64,000 nt of DNA from Aquabacterium humicola. Its GTDB lineage: Bacteria; Pseudomonadota; Gammaproteobacteria; Burkholderiales; Burkholderiaceae_C. Below are positions 1 to 7,978 of this stretch, piece by piece. The position numbers and the translations under genes were made by a program. Below the pieces are notes generated by a model. That model was not told the origin of the DNA, ran no database searches, and saw only the letters and a list, made by a program, of their open reading frames with translations. The DNA is taken from contig NZ_JARGNB010000003.1 in assembly GCF_030167915.1 (NCBI RefSeq), forward strand, positions 248,001 to 312,000. The letters run 5' to 3'. Numbering within the stretch: the stretch's first letter is position 1; each line of letters opens with the position of its first letter.

Positions 1-426
1 CAGGCGATGAGCGACGTGCTGCCGCTGGCCGAGCGCCGCCGCATCGAGCTGGCCTGCGACTGGCCGCCGGCCGGCACGCCGCCGTTCGCGCTGCAGGGTG
101 ATGCCGACCTGATGGTCGTGCTGCTGCGCAACCTGCTCGACAACGCGGTGCGCTATGCGCCCGAGGGCAGCGCGGTGGGCCTGCGCTTCGACGGCGCGGG
201 CTTCAGCGTCGAGAACGACGGACCGCCGCTGCCGCAGGAGGTGCTGTTGCACCTGGGCGAACGTTTCCACCGCCGCGAGGGCCAGGCCGAGTCCGGCAGC
301 GGCCTGGGCGTGTCGATCGTGCAGCGCATCGCGCAGCTGCACGGCCTGCGGCTGGACTACCGCCCGCGCGCCGGCGGGCAGGGCGTGGTGGCCGCGCTGC
401 GGCTGGCCGGGGACGCGCCGGCATGA
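1..426 (+). CDS. sensor histidine kinase, C-terminal part (5' end outside window)
   Basis: The frame is open from the first base, so this is the end of a longer gene. The last ~140 residues form a HATPase_c domain: an N box (LLRNLLDNAVRYAP), a short G1-like END segment and a G2 loop GSGLGVSIV. This domain binds ATP and phosphorylates the conserved His of the kinase core, which lies upstream of the window. The spacing and the AQLHG ending resemble QseC/PmrB-type kinases that pair with OmpR-family regulators, but the sensor and the partner cannot be seen. It converges on the operon at 449-4750. Confidence 0.85.
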   Translation, partial: QAMSDVLPLAERRRIELACDWPPAGTPPFALQGDADLMVVLLRNLLDNAVRYAPEGSAVGLRFDGAGFSVENDGPPLPQEVLLHLGERFHRREGQAESGSGLGVSIVQRIAQLHGLRLDYRPRAGGQGVVAALRLAGDAPA

Positions 427-428
427 GG

Positions 429-443
429 TCGGGCGCCGCCCGA
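429..443. terminator. hairpin between convergent genes
   Basis: TCGGGC-GCC-GCCCGA forms a perfect 6-bp stem with a 3-nt loop. It lies between the stop of the kinase fragment and the stop of the convergent TPR gene. There is no clear T run, so it is only a candidate bidirectional terminator. Confidence 0.4.
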
Positions 444-448
444 GGCCG

Positions 449-1102
449 TCAGTTCGAGCGGATCTTCGCCATCAGCGCCCGCGCCTCCTCGCGCCGGCCG
501 CTGTCGGCGATCTGCCGGCCCGGCCGCGGCGGCGCCTGCAGCACGCGCTCGAGGTAGGGCATCGCCTCGTCGGCATGCCGCGTCTCGACCAGGTACTCGG
601 CGAAGAAGAAGTTCGCGTCGATGCCCTGCGGGCTGATCGCCAGCGCCTTCTGCAGCAGCTCGCGGGCCTTGTCCTTGTCGCCGAAGCCGAGCGGCCAGCC
701 CGGCACCTTGTAGTACAGCACGCCCAGGCTGTTGTAGGCCGAGCCGTCGAGCGCGTTGCCGTCGAGGCGGATCGCCTGCTCGTACAGGCCCTTGGCCTGC
801 TTCACCAGGCCGAGGGCGCCGATGCCGCCCTTTTCGCCGGCCCAGCTGCTGACGATGATGCCCTGCCAGACCAGCGGCTCGCTGCGCGCCGGAAAGGCCT
901 CGGCCACCTTCTGCGCGCGGGCGGCCAGCGCCTCGAAGCGCTTCTCCCGCTCGGGCGCCGGCGTCTGGTAGCGGATGACTTCCCAGTCGCGCTGCAGCTC
1001 GGTCACCGCGTCGTCGACCGGCGCGGCGAAGGCGGCAGGCAGCGCCCATGCGAGGGCGAAAGCCGCCGCGGCGGCAAGGCGGAGGATTCGGGAGGTGCTC
1101 AT
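449..1102 (-). CDS. TPR-like exported protein
   Basis: A 217-residue protein with a Sec signal peptide (ILRLAAAAAFALAWALPAAFA, cleavage near residue 27). The helical body has tetratricopeptide-like units, for example KAKGLYEQAIRLDGNALDGS and KARELLQKALAISPQG, so it is probably a periplasmic protein-protein interaction scaffold. The ATG overlaps the stop of the upstream SDR gene by 4 bases (ATGA), so it is the last gene of the 449-4750 operon and probably translationally coupled. No catalytic motif is visible; a role in handling the product of the operon is inference only. Confidence 0.75.
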   Translation of the reverse strand: MSTSRILRLAAAAAFALAWALPAAFAAPVDDAVTELQRDWEVIRYQTPAPEREKRFEALAARAQKVAEAFPARSEPLVWQGIIVSSWAGEKGGIGALGLVKQAKGLYEQAIRLDGNALDGSAYNSLGVLYYKVPGWPLGFGDKDKARELLQKALAISPQGIDANFFFAEYLVETRHADEAMPYLERVLQAPPRPGRQIADSGRREEARALMAKIRSN

Positions 1103-1878
1103 GCCTGTCCTTTCGATGCGGGTTTCAGCGTGGCGGCGGCCAGGCTGCGGCGGTGGCGGGTGAAGGCCCCGTCCATGCCGGCGCCCAGCGCGCCGTTCAG
1201 TCGCACCGCCAGGCGTTCCGGATAACCGATGAAGCGCTCGGCCCGTTCGCTGCGGATCAGCTCGACCAGCGCGTCGGCCACGCGCTGCGGTGGATCCATC
1301 GCGGTGCCGGTGGCCGTGTTGTAGTGGTCGACGGCGCGGCCGTTGAAGGCGGTGCGCGTGCTGCGCGGGCCCAGCGTCTGCACGATCACCGGGCCGCCGG
1401 CGAGCTCGCGGCGCAGCGCCTCGGCGAAGACATGCAGGCCGCCCTTGCTCGCGCCGTAGACGCTGAAGCCCGGCAGCCCGATGCGGCCGAGCGCCGAGCC
1501 GACGAAGACCAGCTGCGCCTTTTCCTGCGCCAGCAGCTGCGGCAGCAGCGCCTGCGCCAGCAGCATCGGCGCGACGAGGTTGGTCTCGACCGCCGCGCGC
1601 AGCGCCGTCGGCGACTGTTCCGCCAGCGGGCCGAAGGCCGGCACGCCGGCCGCCATCACGACCACGTTGGCCTGCCAGCGGGCCGCCGCGGCCGCCACCG
1701 CGGCGATGCCCTCGGGGCGGGTCAGGTCGGCCTGCAGCCAGGCCTCGGGTCCGCTCCCGGCGGGCGCGCGCCCGACCCCGAGCACCGCGGCGCCGGCCTG
1801 CTGCAGCGCCGCGCCGGCGGCGCGGCCGATGCCACCGGAGGCGCCGGTGAGCAGCACGCGCGCGTCGGCAAGCCTCAT
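1099..1878 (-). CDS. short-chain dehydrogenase/reductase
   Basis: A 259-residue classical SDR. The N-terminal Rossmann motif TGASGGIG binds NAD(P)H. The catalytic Ser is in FVGSALGRIG and the YxxxK active site is YGASKGG near residue 150. It presumably reduces or oxidises a carbonyl/alcohol. It overlaps both neighbours by 4 bases, so it belongs with the ligase/diiron fusion and the hemolysin-like protein; the fitting role is reduction of the acyl-derived intermediate made by those enzymes. The substrate cannot be read from the sequence. Confidence 0.85.
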   Translation of the reverse strand: MRLADARVLLTGASGGIGRAAGAALQQAGAAVLGVGRAPAGSGPEAWLQADLTRPEGIAAVAAAAARWQANVVVMAAGVPAFGPLAEQSPTALRAAVETNLVAPMLLAQALLPQLLAQEKAQLVFVGSALGRIGLPGFSVYGASKGGLHVFAEALRRELAGGPVIVQTLGPRSTRTAFNGRAVDHYNTATGTAMDPPQRVADALVELIRSERAERFIGYPERLAVRLNGALGAGMDGAFTRHRRSLAAATLKPASKGQA

Positions 1879-4067
1879 GCTGCGAGCTCCTCGGCGGCCT
1901 GCGGCAGCGGCAGGCCGCGGAAGACCTCGCCGTACAGGCGGTAGAAGGCGCGTGCGGCATGCACGATGTCGGCCCGGTCGCGCGCATCGTCGATCTGGTC
2001 CATCAGCAGCGCGAAGGTCGCGGTGTGCTGCTGGTCCAGCGTGCCGTGCGAACGCAGGTAGCTGAAGGCCGAGTCCGGCAGGCCGAGCGGCTTCTGGATC
2101 GCGTCGGCGGCCATCAGCGCCAGCGAGACGCTGGTGCCCTCGAGCACGTGCACCATGCCGAAGAAGGCCACCGGGTTGACCCGGGCGATGGTGTCGTAGG
2201 CATAGGCCACCATCACCTCGGTGGCATGCCCGGGCGGGCCATGGCGCACGGCCTCGGCATCACCGCCGCAGGCGGCGATGTCGTTCAGGATCCATTCGTC
2301 GTGGCCGGCCTCCTCGTCGACGTACTCGTCGAGCGCGTCGCGCAGCCAGGCCTGGTGCGGGCGCAGGGCGTCGCGTGCCGCCTTCAGCAGCGGCACCGTG
2401 TGGCGCACGTGGTGGTAGGCCTCGGTCAGGAAGGCGATGTAGCTGGCCACCGAGACACGGCCGGCCAGCGCGCCCTGGATGATGGGCGTCGCGAGCAGGC
2501 CCTGGCGGGCGGCCGCGGTGTCGGCGAGCAGTCGGTCGTGAAAGCGCATGGCGGCAGGTGGGGCAACAGGAGAGGGAAGGCCCAGCGCGGCGGCATGGGC
2601 GGCGAGCACGGCCGCGCGCTGCGGCCGGCCGTTGGGCGTGGCGAAGCCGCTGGCGGCGTCGAAGGGCGCGACGCCGCGCACCCAGCGGCCGATGCGGGCG
2701 TAGTCGGGCAGCCCGGCATTCGCCGTGTCGACGGCCTGCCGCAGCGCGGCATCGCTGACGTCCGAAGACAGCGGCCAAAGCACCGCGGCGAGCACGGGCT
2801 GGCCGTCGCCCAGCACCACCGCCTGCGCGACGGCCGGCTGGCCGCGCAGCGCGGTCTCGACCCACTCGGGCGACACGTTGCGGCCGAAAGCGGTGATCAG
2901 CACGTTGCGGCGCCGGCCGTGCACGTGCACTAAGCCGTCCTCGTCGATGACGCCGAGGTCGCCGGTGGGCCACCATGTCGGCAGCGGCTCGGCAGCGCCC
3001 GCCGGCAACGGTTCGTGCGCGCCGCGGCCCGGATCGTCGCCGAGGTAGCCGCTGAACAGGCTGCCGGCGATCTCGATCTCGCCGCCGTCGTTCACCCGCA
3101 CGCGTGCATGCGGCAGCGGCCGGCCGGCGCTGCCGGGGCGCTGCGCGCCGGGCAGGTTCAGCGTCTGCACCGAGGCGCCCTCGGACAGGCCGTAGCCTTC
3201 ACACGCCGGGATGCCCAGGGCCATCGCGGCGCGCACCAGGTCCTCACCGACCGCGGCACCGCCGACGGCGACGATCTTCAGCGACGCCGGCGCGCGGCGG
3301 CCGGCCTGGGCGAGGTGGCCGCACCAGGCGCGCAGCATCTGCGGCAGCAGGATCAGGCTGTGCGGCTGCAGCGCGTCCACCGCGGCCGCGAAGCGCGCGG
3401 CATCGAAGCGCGACGAGCCTTCGAGCCCCAGTTCGGCGAGCGGCCGCACCAGCAGCGTGGCGCCGTGGCGCCGCGGCGCCATCACGCCGGCGATGTTCTC
3501 CAGCAGCACCGCGAAGGGCAGGGCGTTCAGGTGGCGTGCGATCTGCAGCGGCGCCAGCGCCTGCACCAGGCCGTCGGCCACCGCGTCGAGCGCCGAAGCC
3601 GACAGGCAGACGCCCTTGGGCGCGCCGGTGGTGCCGGAGGTGAAGGTGATCTTGGTGGTTCCCGGCGGCAGCGTCACGGCACGGGCCGGCAGCGCGGCGC
3701 GCATCAGCGTCTCGCCCGCGACCGTCACCGGCGACCACGGCAGCACCGGCCAGCGCGCCGCGAAGGCCGGCGCCACGACGAGGCTGTCGACGCCCGCCGC
3801 CTGCAGCGCATGGCGCAGCTGGTCGGGCGTGAAGAACAGCGGCAAAGGCACGTGCACCACGCCGGCCTGCGCGGCCGCCTCGTCGAGCACGACGAAGGGC
3901 GTGCCGTTGTCGAGCGCGGTCGCCAGCACGCGCGTGCCGTCGGCGCGCAGCCCGTCGGCGGCCTCCGCGACGGCGGCCGCGAGCGCCGCGGCCGACCAGG
4001 CCCGACGGCCGTCGTCCAGCACAGGGCGATCCGCGGCAGCGTGTGCGGGGGGGTGGGCGGCGGTCAT
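1875..4067 (-). CDS. AMP-binding acyl ligase fused to a heme-oxygenase-like diiron domain
   Basis: A 730-residue two-domain protein. Residues ~1-500 are an ANL adenylating enzyme: P-loop TSGTTGAPKG at 143-152, GYGLSEG at 291-297 and TGDLG at 368-372. The usual C-terminal catalytic Lys region reads NGRPQR (479-484), Arg instead of Lys. Residues ~507-725 are an all-helical TenA/PqqC/heme-oxygenase-like domain. It keeps a plausible carboxylate/His metal set: E549, H552/H553, E585/E586 with H589, E643, and H674-x3-D678-x2-H681. In the HDO family (UndA, BesC, SznF) such residues bind two irons and activate oxygen. A fused design suggests that a carboxylic acid is adenylated and then oxidised. It overlaps both neighbours by 4 bases. 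Confidence 0.82.
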   Translation of the reverse strand: MTAAHPPAHAAADRPVLDDGRRAWSAAALAAAVAEAADGLRADGTRVLATALDNGTPFVVLDEAAAQAGVVHVPLPLFFTPDQLRHALQAAGVDSLVVAPAFAARWPVLPWSPVTVAGETLMRAALPARAVTLPPGTTKITFTSGTTGAPKGVCLSASALDAVADGLVQALAPLQIARHLNALPFAVLLENIAGVMAPRRHGATLLVRPLAELGLEGSSRFDAARFAAAVDALQPHSLILLPQMLRAWCGHLAQAGRRAPASLKIVAVGGAAVGEDLVRAAMALGIPACEGYGLSEGASVQTLNLPGAQRPGSAGRPLPHARVRVNDGGEIEIAGSLFSGYLGDDPGRGAHEPLPAGAAEPLPTWWPTGDLGVIDEDGLVHVHGRRRNVLITAFGRNVSPEWVETALRGQPAVAQAVVLGDGQPVLAAVLWPLSSDVSDAALRQAVDTANAGLPDYARIGRWVRGVAPFDAASGFATPNGRPQRAAVLAAHAAALGLPSPVAPPAAMRFHDRLLADTAAARQGLLATPIIQGALAGRVSVASYIAFLTEAYHHVRHTVPLLKAARDALRPHQAWLRDALDEYVDEEAGHDEWILNDIAACGGDAEAVRHGPPGHATEVMVAYAYDTIARVNPVAFFGMVHVLEGTSVSLALMAADAIQKPLGLPDSAFSYLRSHGTLDQQHTATFALLMDQIDDARDRADIVHAARAFYRLYGEVFRGLPLPQAAEELAA

Positions 4068-4750
4068 GCCGCGCTCCGTCGCCGCGCCAGCACCGGCAGC
4101 GCGGTCGCGATCTGGCCGGCGAGCACCAGCGGGCGGTGCTCGTAATAACGTCCCCAGTCAGCGGCCTGCGGCCCGAGCAGCGTCGGATCGGCGATGCCCA
4201 GTGCCACCGAGGCCAGGCCCAGCCGCGCGAAGAGCTGGCGCAGCTCTTCGGTCAGCGTGCTGACCACCCACTCGAAGCCTTCGTTCGCCAGGTGCGGGCC
4301 GAGCTGCAGCACGAGGCGCCGGCCCTGGCCGGCCTGCGCGGCCGCGAGGTGGCCGACCTCGACGATGCGCTCGCGCGCCGGTGCGCGCCGGGCGTCGGGC
4401 GCCAGCAGCTGCTCGACCGGTCGCGCGAGGTAGCGCTCGAGGAACAGCGCCTGTGCGCCCGCGCCGCGGTAACCGGCTGCGGCCAGCAGCCCGCCGTCGG
4501 CATCGAGCGTGGCCACCAGCGTGGGCATGAACTCGCGCACGCGGGCGCCATAACGCGCGGCATACACGTCCTGGATGAAGGCCTCGACGGCCGCCCGGCG
4601 CGGATGCGCGCGATCGACGATGGCCAGCACTGAGCGCTCGCCGGCAGCGGGCGACGGTGCACTGTCAAGGGGGGGCGCGCTCAGCGGCGGCCGCGAAAGG
4701 CATGAGGCCGACAAGCCGGCTCCTGGTGCGTTCGGGAAACCGGCAGCCAC
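4064..4750 (-). CDS. thermostable hemolysin family protein (GNAT-like)
   Basis: Up to 228 residues matching the thermostable hemolysin (delta-VPH) family. Typical segments are AFIQDVYAARYGA, FMPTLVATLD, AAAGYR and the acyltransferase-like VEVGHLAA. These proteins have an acetyltransferase-like fold, and a direct lytic role is doubtful. The first start is GTG at 4750, and the N-terminal ~40 residues are low complexity, so the true start may lie downstream. The stop overlaps the ligase-diiron start by 4 bases; this gene opens the operon that runs to 449. An acyl-transfer step in the same pathway is inference. Confidence 0.75.
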   Translation of the reverse strand: MAAGFPNAPGAGLSASCLSRPPLSAPPLDSAPSPAAGERSVLAIVDRAHPRRAAVEAFIQDVYAARYGARVREFMPTLVATLDADGGLLAAAGYRGAGAQALFLERYLARPVEQLLAPDARRAPARERIVEVGHLAAAQAGQGRRLVLQLGPHLANEGFEWVVSTLTEELRQLFARLGLASVALGIADPTLLGPQAADWGRYYEHRPLVLAGQIATALPVLARRRSAA

Positions 4751-4830
4751 GGGCGCCGGACGACGCGGTCGATGTTCGTCGCTGACGATGAAGCGGACCT
4801 TAAGCGGCGGTGGCCCTAGACTCTCGCGCG

Positions 4831-6096
4831 GTGAAGTCCTCGACCGCCCCGGCCGACCCGGCCCTGATCGACTCCCGCACCGCGGCCTGGCGGCTGCTGG
4901 TGGTGCTGGCCGTCGCCACGCTCGGCAATGCCGCGATGTACGTGCTGCCGGTCGTGCTCACCGTCGTGCAGGGCGAGTTCGGGGTCTCGCGCTCGGGCGC
5001 CTCGCTGCCCTACACCGCGACGATGATCGGCTTCGGCCTCGGCGGCGTGCTCTGCGGCCGCTGGGCGGACCGCTACGGCATCGCGCGCGTCGTGCAGATC
5101 GGCGCGGCGGCGGTGGTCGCCGGCTTCGTGCTGGCGAGCGTGTCGAACCACATCGTGCTGTTCACGCTGGCGCATGCGCTGCTGCTGGGCCTGCTCGGTG
5201 TCGCCAGCGCGTTCGTGCCGCTGATCGCCGACACCGGGCTGTGGTGGCACCGGCGCCGCGGCATCGCGGTGGCGGTCTGCGCCAGCGGCAACTACCTGGC
5301 CGGCGCGATCTGGCCGCCGCTGGTGCAGTGGGGCCTCGACGCCCACGGCTGGCGGCCGACCTACGTGGTCTTCGGCCTCGCCACCGGGCTGGCGATGGCG
5401 CTGCTGAGCCTGCTGCTGCGGCAGCGGCCGCCCGCGGTGCAGCCGGCGCCGGCGATGGCGGCGTCGTCGTCGAGCGGGCAGGGGCCGGACCGCCCCTTCG
5501 GCCTGGCGCCGGGCCGCGCGCAGGCGTGGCTGTTCGTTGCCGGCATCGGCTGCTGCGTCGCGATGGCGATGCCGCAGGTGCACATCGTCGCCTACTGCAC
5601 CGGGCTCGGCTACGGGCCGGCGCGCGGCGCGCAGATGCTGTCGCTGATGCTGGGCTTCGGCATCGTCAGCCGGCTCGCGTCGGGCTGGGTCGCCGACCGC
5701 ATCGGCGGGCTGCGCACGCTGCTGCTCGGCTCGGCGCTGCAGTGCATCGCGCTGCTGCTGTTCCTGCCCTTCGACGGCCTCGGCTCGCTGTACGTCGTCT
5801 CGGCGCTGTTCGGTCTGTTCCAGGGCGGCATCGTGCCCTCGTACGCGATCATCGTGCGCGAGCACTTCGCCGTGCGCGAGGCGGGCGCGCGCGTCGGCAC
5901 CATCGTGCTCGGCACGCTGGTCGGCATGGCACTGGGCGGCTGGCTGTCGGGCGCGATCTTCGACCTCACCGGGTCCTACCGCATGGCCTTCGTCAACGGC
6001 ATCGGCTGGAACCTGCTGAACCTGGCGATCGTCGCCGGCCTGTTCCTGCGGGCGCGTCGCGGCCGGCTTGCGCTGGAGCGCGTGCAGCCCGCGTGA
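4831..6096 (+). CDS. MFS transporter
   Basis: About 421 residues with 12 hydrophobic segments split into two halves. The loop-2 motif GRWADRYGIARVV after TM2, and its weaker counterpart ASGWVADRIGGLRT in the second half, are major facilitator signatures. It resembles the MCT/oxalate-formate carrier branch, so it is probably a proton- or exchange-coupled carrier of organic anions in the inner membrane. GTG at 4831 (protein MKSS) is chosen because the earlier in-frame GTG at 4810 adds only a polar stub; no good ribosome site marks either. It is divergent from the hemolysin-like operon. Confidence 0.85.
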   Translation: MKSSTAPADPALIDSRTAAWRLLVVLAVATLGNAAMYVLPVVLTVVQGEFGVSRSGASLPYTATMIGFGLGGVLCGRWADRYGIARVVQIGAAAVVAGFVLASVSNHIVLFTLAHALLLGLLGVASAFVPLIADTGLWWHRRRGIAVAVCASGNYLAGAIWPPLVQWGLDAHGWRPTYVVFGLATGLAMALLSLLLRQRPPAVQPAPAMAASSSSGQGPDRPFGLAPGRAQAWLFVAGIGCCVAMAMPQVHIVAYCTGLGYGPARGAQMLSLMLGFGIVSRLASGWVADRIGGLRTLLLGSALQCIALLLFLPFDGLGSLYVVSALFGLFQGGIVPSYAIIVREHFAVREAGARVGTIVLGTLVGMALGGWLSGAIFDLTGSYRMAFVNGIGWNLLNLAIVAGLFLRARRGRLALERVQPA

Positions 6097-6114
6097 GCGG
6101 CGACCACCGGCGCT

Positions 6115-6921
6115 TCAGGCTCCGGCCAACCGGCCCAGCCATTCGTGCAGCACGATGGTGGCCAGGCGCAGGCCCTCGCCGGAGGGCAGGTAGTCGCCGA
6201 GCTCGCCGGTGCCCGGCCGGCTGACGCCCATCGGCGCGGCGCTCAGCGTCAGCGCGAGGCGTTCATGCGCCGCGGCGCGGCGAAAGGCGGCGAGCGCACG
6301 CTGCTGGTGGAAGTCGTGCGTCACCAGCACGACGTGGCGGATGCCGGCCGCGGCCAGCATCGGCACCGTGCGGCGGGCGTTCTCGTTCGTGTCGCGCGAC
6401 AGGCCCTCGGTCCAGCGCAGCCGCTGCCCGAAGTCGCGCTCGGCCACGCGGGTCGCGATCACCGCCTCGCTGTCGCCGGCCGGGCTGGCATGGGCCACGC
6501 CGCCGCTGTAGGCCACCGGCAGGCCGGTGCGGCGCGCCAGCCACAGGCCGTAGCGCAGGCGCTCCAGCGTCAGCATCGACAGGTCCGGCGCACCGTAGTC
6601 CAGCGAGCCCAGCCGCCGTCCCGCGCCGAGCACGACGATGGCCGCCTGCGGCGTGCGCGACAGCGCGGCGATGTCGGCCTCGGCCAGCACCGGCGGCGGC
6701 GTGGTCAGCGTCTGCTTCAGCGCGGCCGCGAACGCCGGGGTCGACAGTGCCCAGAGCCCGCCGCTGCCGGCCAGCACCAGCGCGGCGCCCCAGCGCCGGT
6801 GCCGGCGCGACAGCAGCACGCCGAGCACGATCAGCGCCAGCAGCGGCACCGGCGGCAGCACCAGCATCGACAGCGCCGGCTTCCAGCCGAGGAGGCCGAG
6901 CGATTCGAAGAGCTGGTTCAC
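6115..6921 (-). CDS. YdcF/DUF218 family membrane protein
   Basis: A 268-residue protein with two N-terminal membrane helices and a DUF218/YdcF domain. Recognisable parts are AAIVVLGAG near residue 95, LPVAYSGG, SEAVIATRVAERDFG, SRDTNENARRT and LVTHDFHQQRA. Family members (YdcF, ElyC, SanA) act at the membrane, some in envelope or cell-wall precursor maintenance. The start is GTG at 6921, 6 bases after the stop of the Bug receptor gene, so it ends the minus-strand run from 11968. Confidence 0.85.
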   Translation of the reverse strand: MNQLFESLGLLGWKPALSMLVLPPVPLLALIVLGVLLSRRHRRWGAALVLAGSGGLWALSTPAFAAALKQTLTTPPPVLAEADIAALSRTPQAAIVVLGAGRRLGSLDYGAPDLSMLTLERLRYGLWLARRTGLPVAYSGGVAHASPAGDSEAVIATRVAERDFGQRLRWTEGLSRDTNENARRTVPMLAAAGIRHVVLVTHDFHQQRALAAFRRAAAHERLALTLSAAPMGVSRPGTGELGDYLPSGEGLRLATIVLHEWLGRLAGA

Positions 6922-6927
6922 GAGTGT

Positions 6928-7920
6928 TCAGTCGCCCTTGAAGCCCGAGGCCTTGATCGGCGGCCCCCAGCGCTCGAAGTCGTCCTTCAGCGCGGCGGCC
7001 AGCCGGTCGGGGCCTTGGCCGGTCGGCTCCAGCCCCATGTCGACCAGGCGCTTGTGCACACCGGGGTCGTTCACCGCGGCCATCGCCGCCTTCGCCAGCC
7101 GGTCGACCGCCGCGGCCGGCGTGCCGGCCGGCGCGAAGAGGCCGTACCAGGGCTTGGCGACGAGGTCGTAGCCGAGCTCGCGGAAGGTGGGCACGTCGGG
7201 GAAGCTGGCGTCGCGCTGCTCGCCGGCCACCGCCAGCAGGCGCGCCTTGCCGCCGGTGACCAGCGCGCGGATGTCGGCGGCAACCGTCGAGATTGCGCCG
7301 ACCTCGCCGGCGGCGATCGCCGACATCGCCGCGGCCGTGCCCTTGTACGGCACGTGGGTCAGCGTGACGCCGGCCTTGCTGGCGAACATCACCCCGAAGA
7401 AGTGCGGGATGCTGCCCGGCGCGGCGGAGGCGTAGAAGCCGTTGGCCTTCGGATCGGCCTTCACCCAGGCGACGTACTCGGGCAGCGTCTTCGCCGGCAC
7501 CGTCGCGGCGATGCCCAGCCCGATCTGGAAGTTGGACAGGTGCGCCACCGGCGCGAAGTCCTTGAACGGGTCGTAGCGCAGCTGGCCGGCGTAGGAATGC
7601 GGAAAGATGGCCATCGTCGCCACCGGCGTCATCAGCAGCGTGCTGCCGTCGGCCGGCGCGGCCTTCACCAGCTCGTTGGCGATGCGCCCGCCGGCGCCGG
7701 CCTTGTTCTCGACGATCACCGGCTGCTTCAGCGTGCGCTGCATCTGCTCGGCCAGCACGCGCGCCAGCGCATCGGAGGTGGCGCCGGCGGGATAACCGAC
7801 GACGATGCGCACGGTGCCGTCCTGCGCGGCGGCAGGCCCGGCGAAGGCGGCCAGGGCGGCCGCGAGCGCGGCGGCGCCGGGCACGGCGAGCAGGTGGCGG
7901 CGGCTCGGAACAGGGGTCAT
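6928..7920 (-). CDS. Bug-family tripartite tricarboxylate transporter substrate-binding protein
   Basis: A 330-residue periplasmic binding protein. A signal peptide (RRHLLAVPGAAALAAALAA...) ends near residue 32. The body has the Bug signatures IVVGYPAGATSDALARVLAEQM, NKAGAGG and PYKGTAAAMSAIAAGEV. Bug proteins capture carboxylates, often for TTT-type carriers, and many are orphan receptors; no TctA/TctB membrane genes are in this window. The ATG has a strong AAGGAGAT ribosome site 6 bases upstream, immediately beyond the 14-bp repeats. It sits between sulfatase and YdcF genes. Confidence 0.9.
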   Translation of the reverse strand: MTPVPSRRHLLAVPGAAALAAALAAFAGPAAAQDGTVRIVVGYPAGATSDALARVLAEQMQRTLKQPVIVENKAGAGGRIANELVKAAPADGSTLLMTPVATMAIFPHSYAGQLRYDPFKDFAPVAHLSNFQIGLGIAATVPAKTLPEYVAWVKADPKANGFYASAAPGSIPHFFGVMFASKAGVTLTHVPYKGTAAAMSAIAAGEVGAISTVAADIRALVTGGKARLLAVAGEQRDASFPDVPTFRELGYDLVAKPWYGLFAPAGTPAAAVDRLAKAAMAAVNDPGVHKRLVDMGLEPTGQGPDRLAAALKDDFERWGPPIKASGFKGD

Positions 7921-7936
7921 CGCGGATCTCCTTGGG

Positions 7937-7978
7937 GGTTCACCATGGGGGGTTCACCATTGGGGGTTCACCATTGGC
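7937..7978. repeat. three 14-bp tandem repeats in the sulfatase-Bug gap
   Basis: GGTTCACCATGGGG, GGTTCACCATTGGG and GGTTCACCATTGGC follow one another without spacing. Read on the minus strand each holds ATGGTGA. Because 14 is not a multiple of 3, the three copies put a TGA stop and an ATG in all three frames. The copy nearest the sulfatase supplies its own stop codon. Confidence 0.9.
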
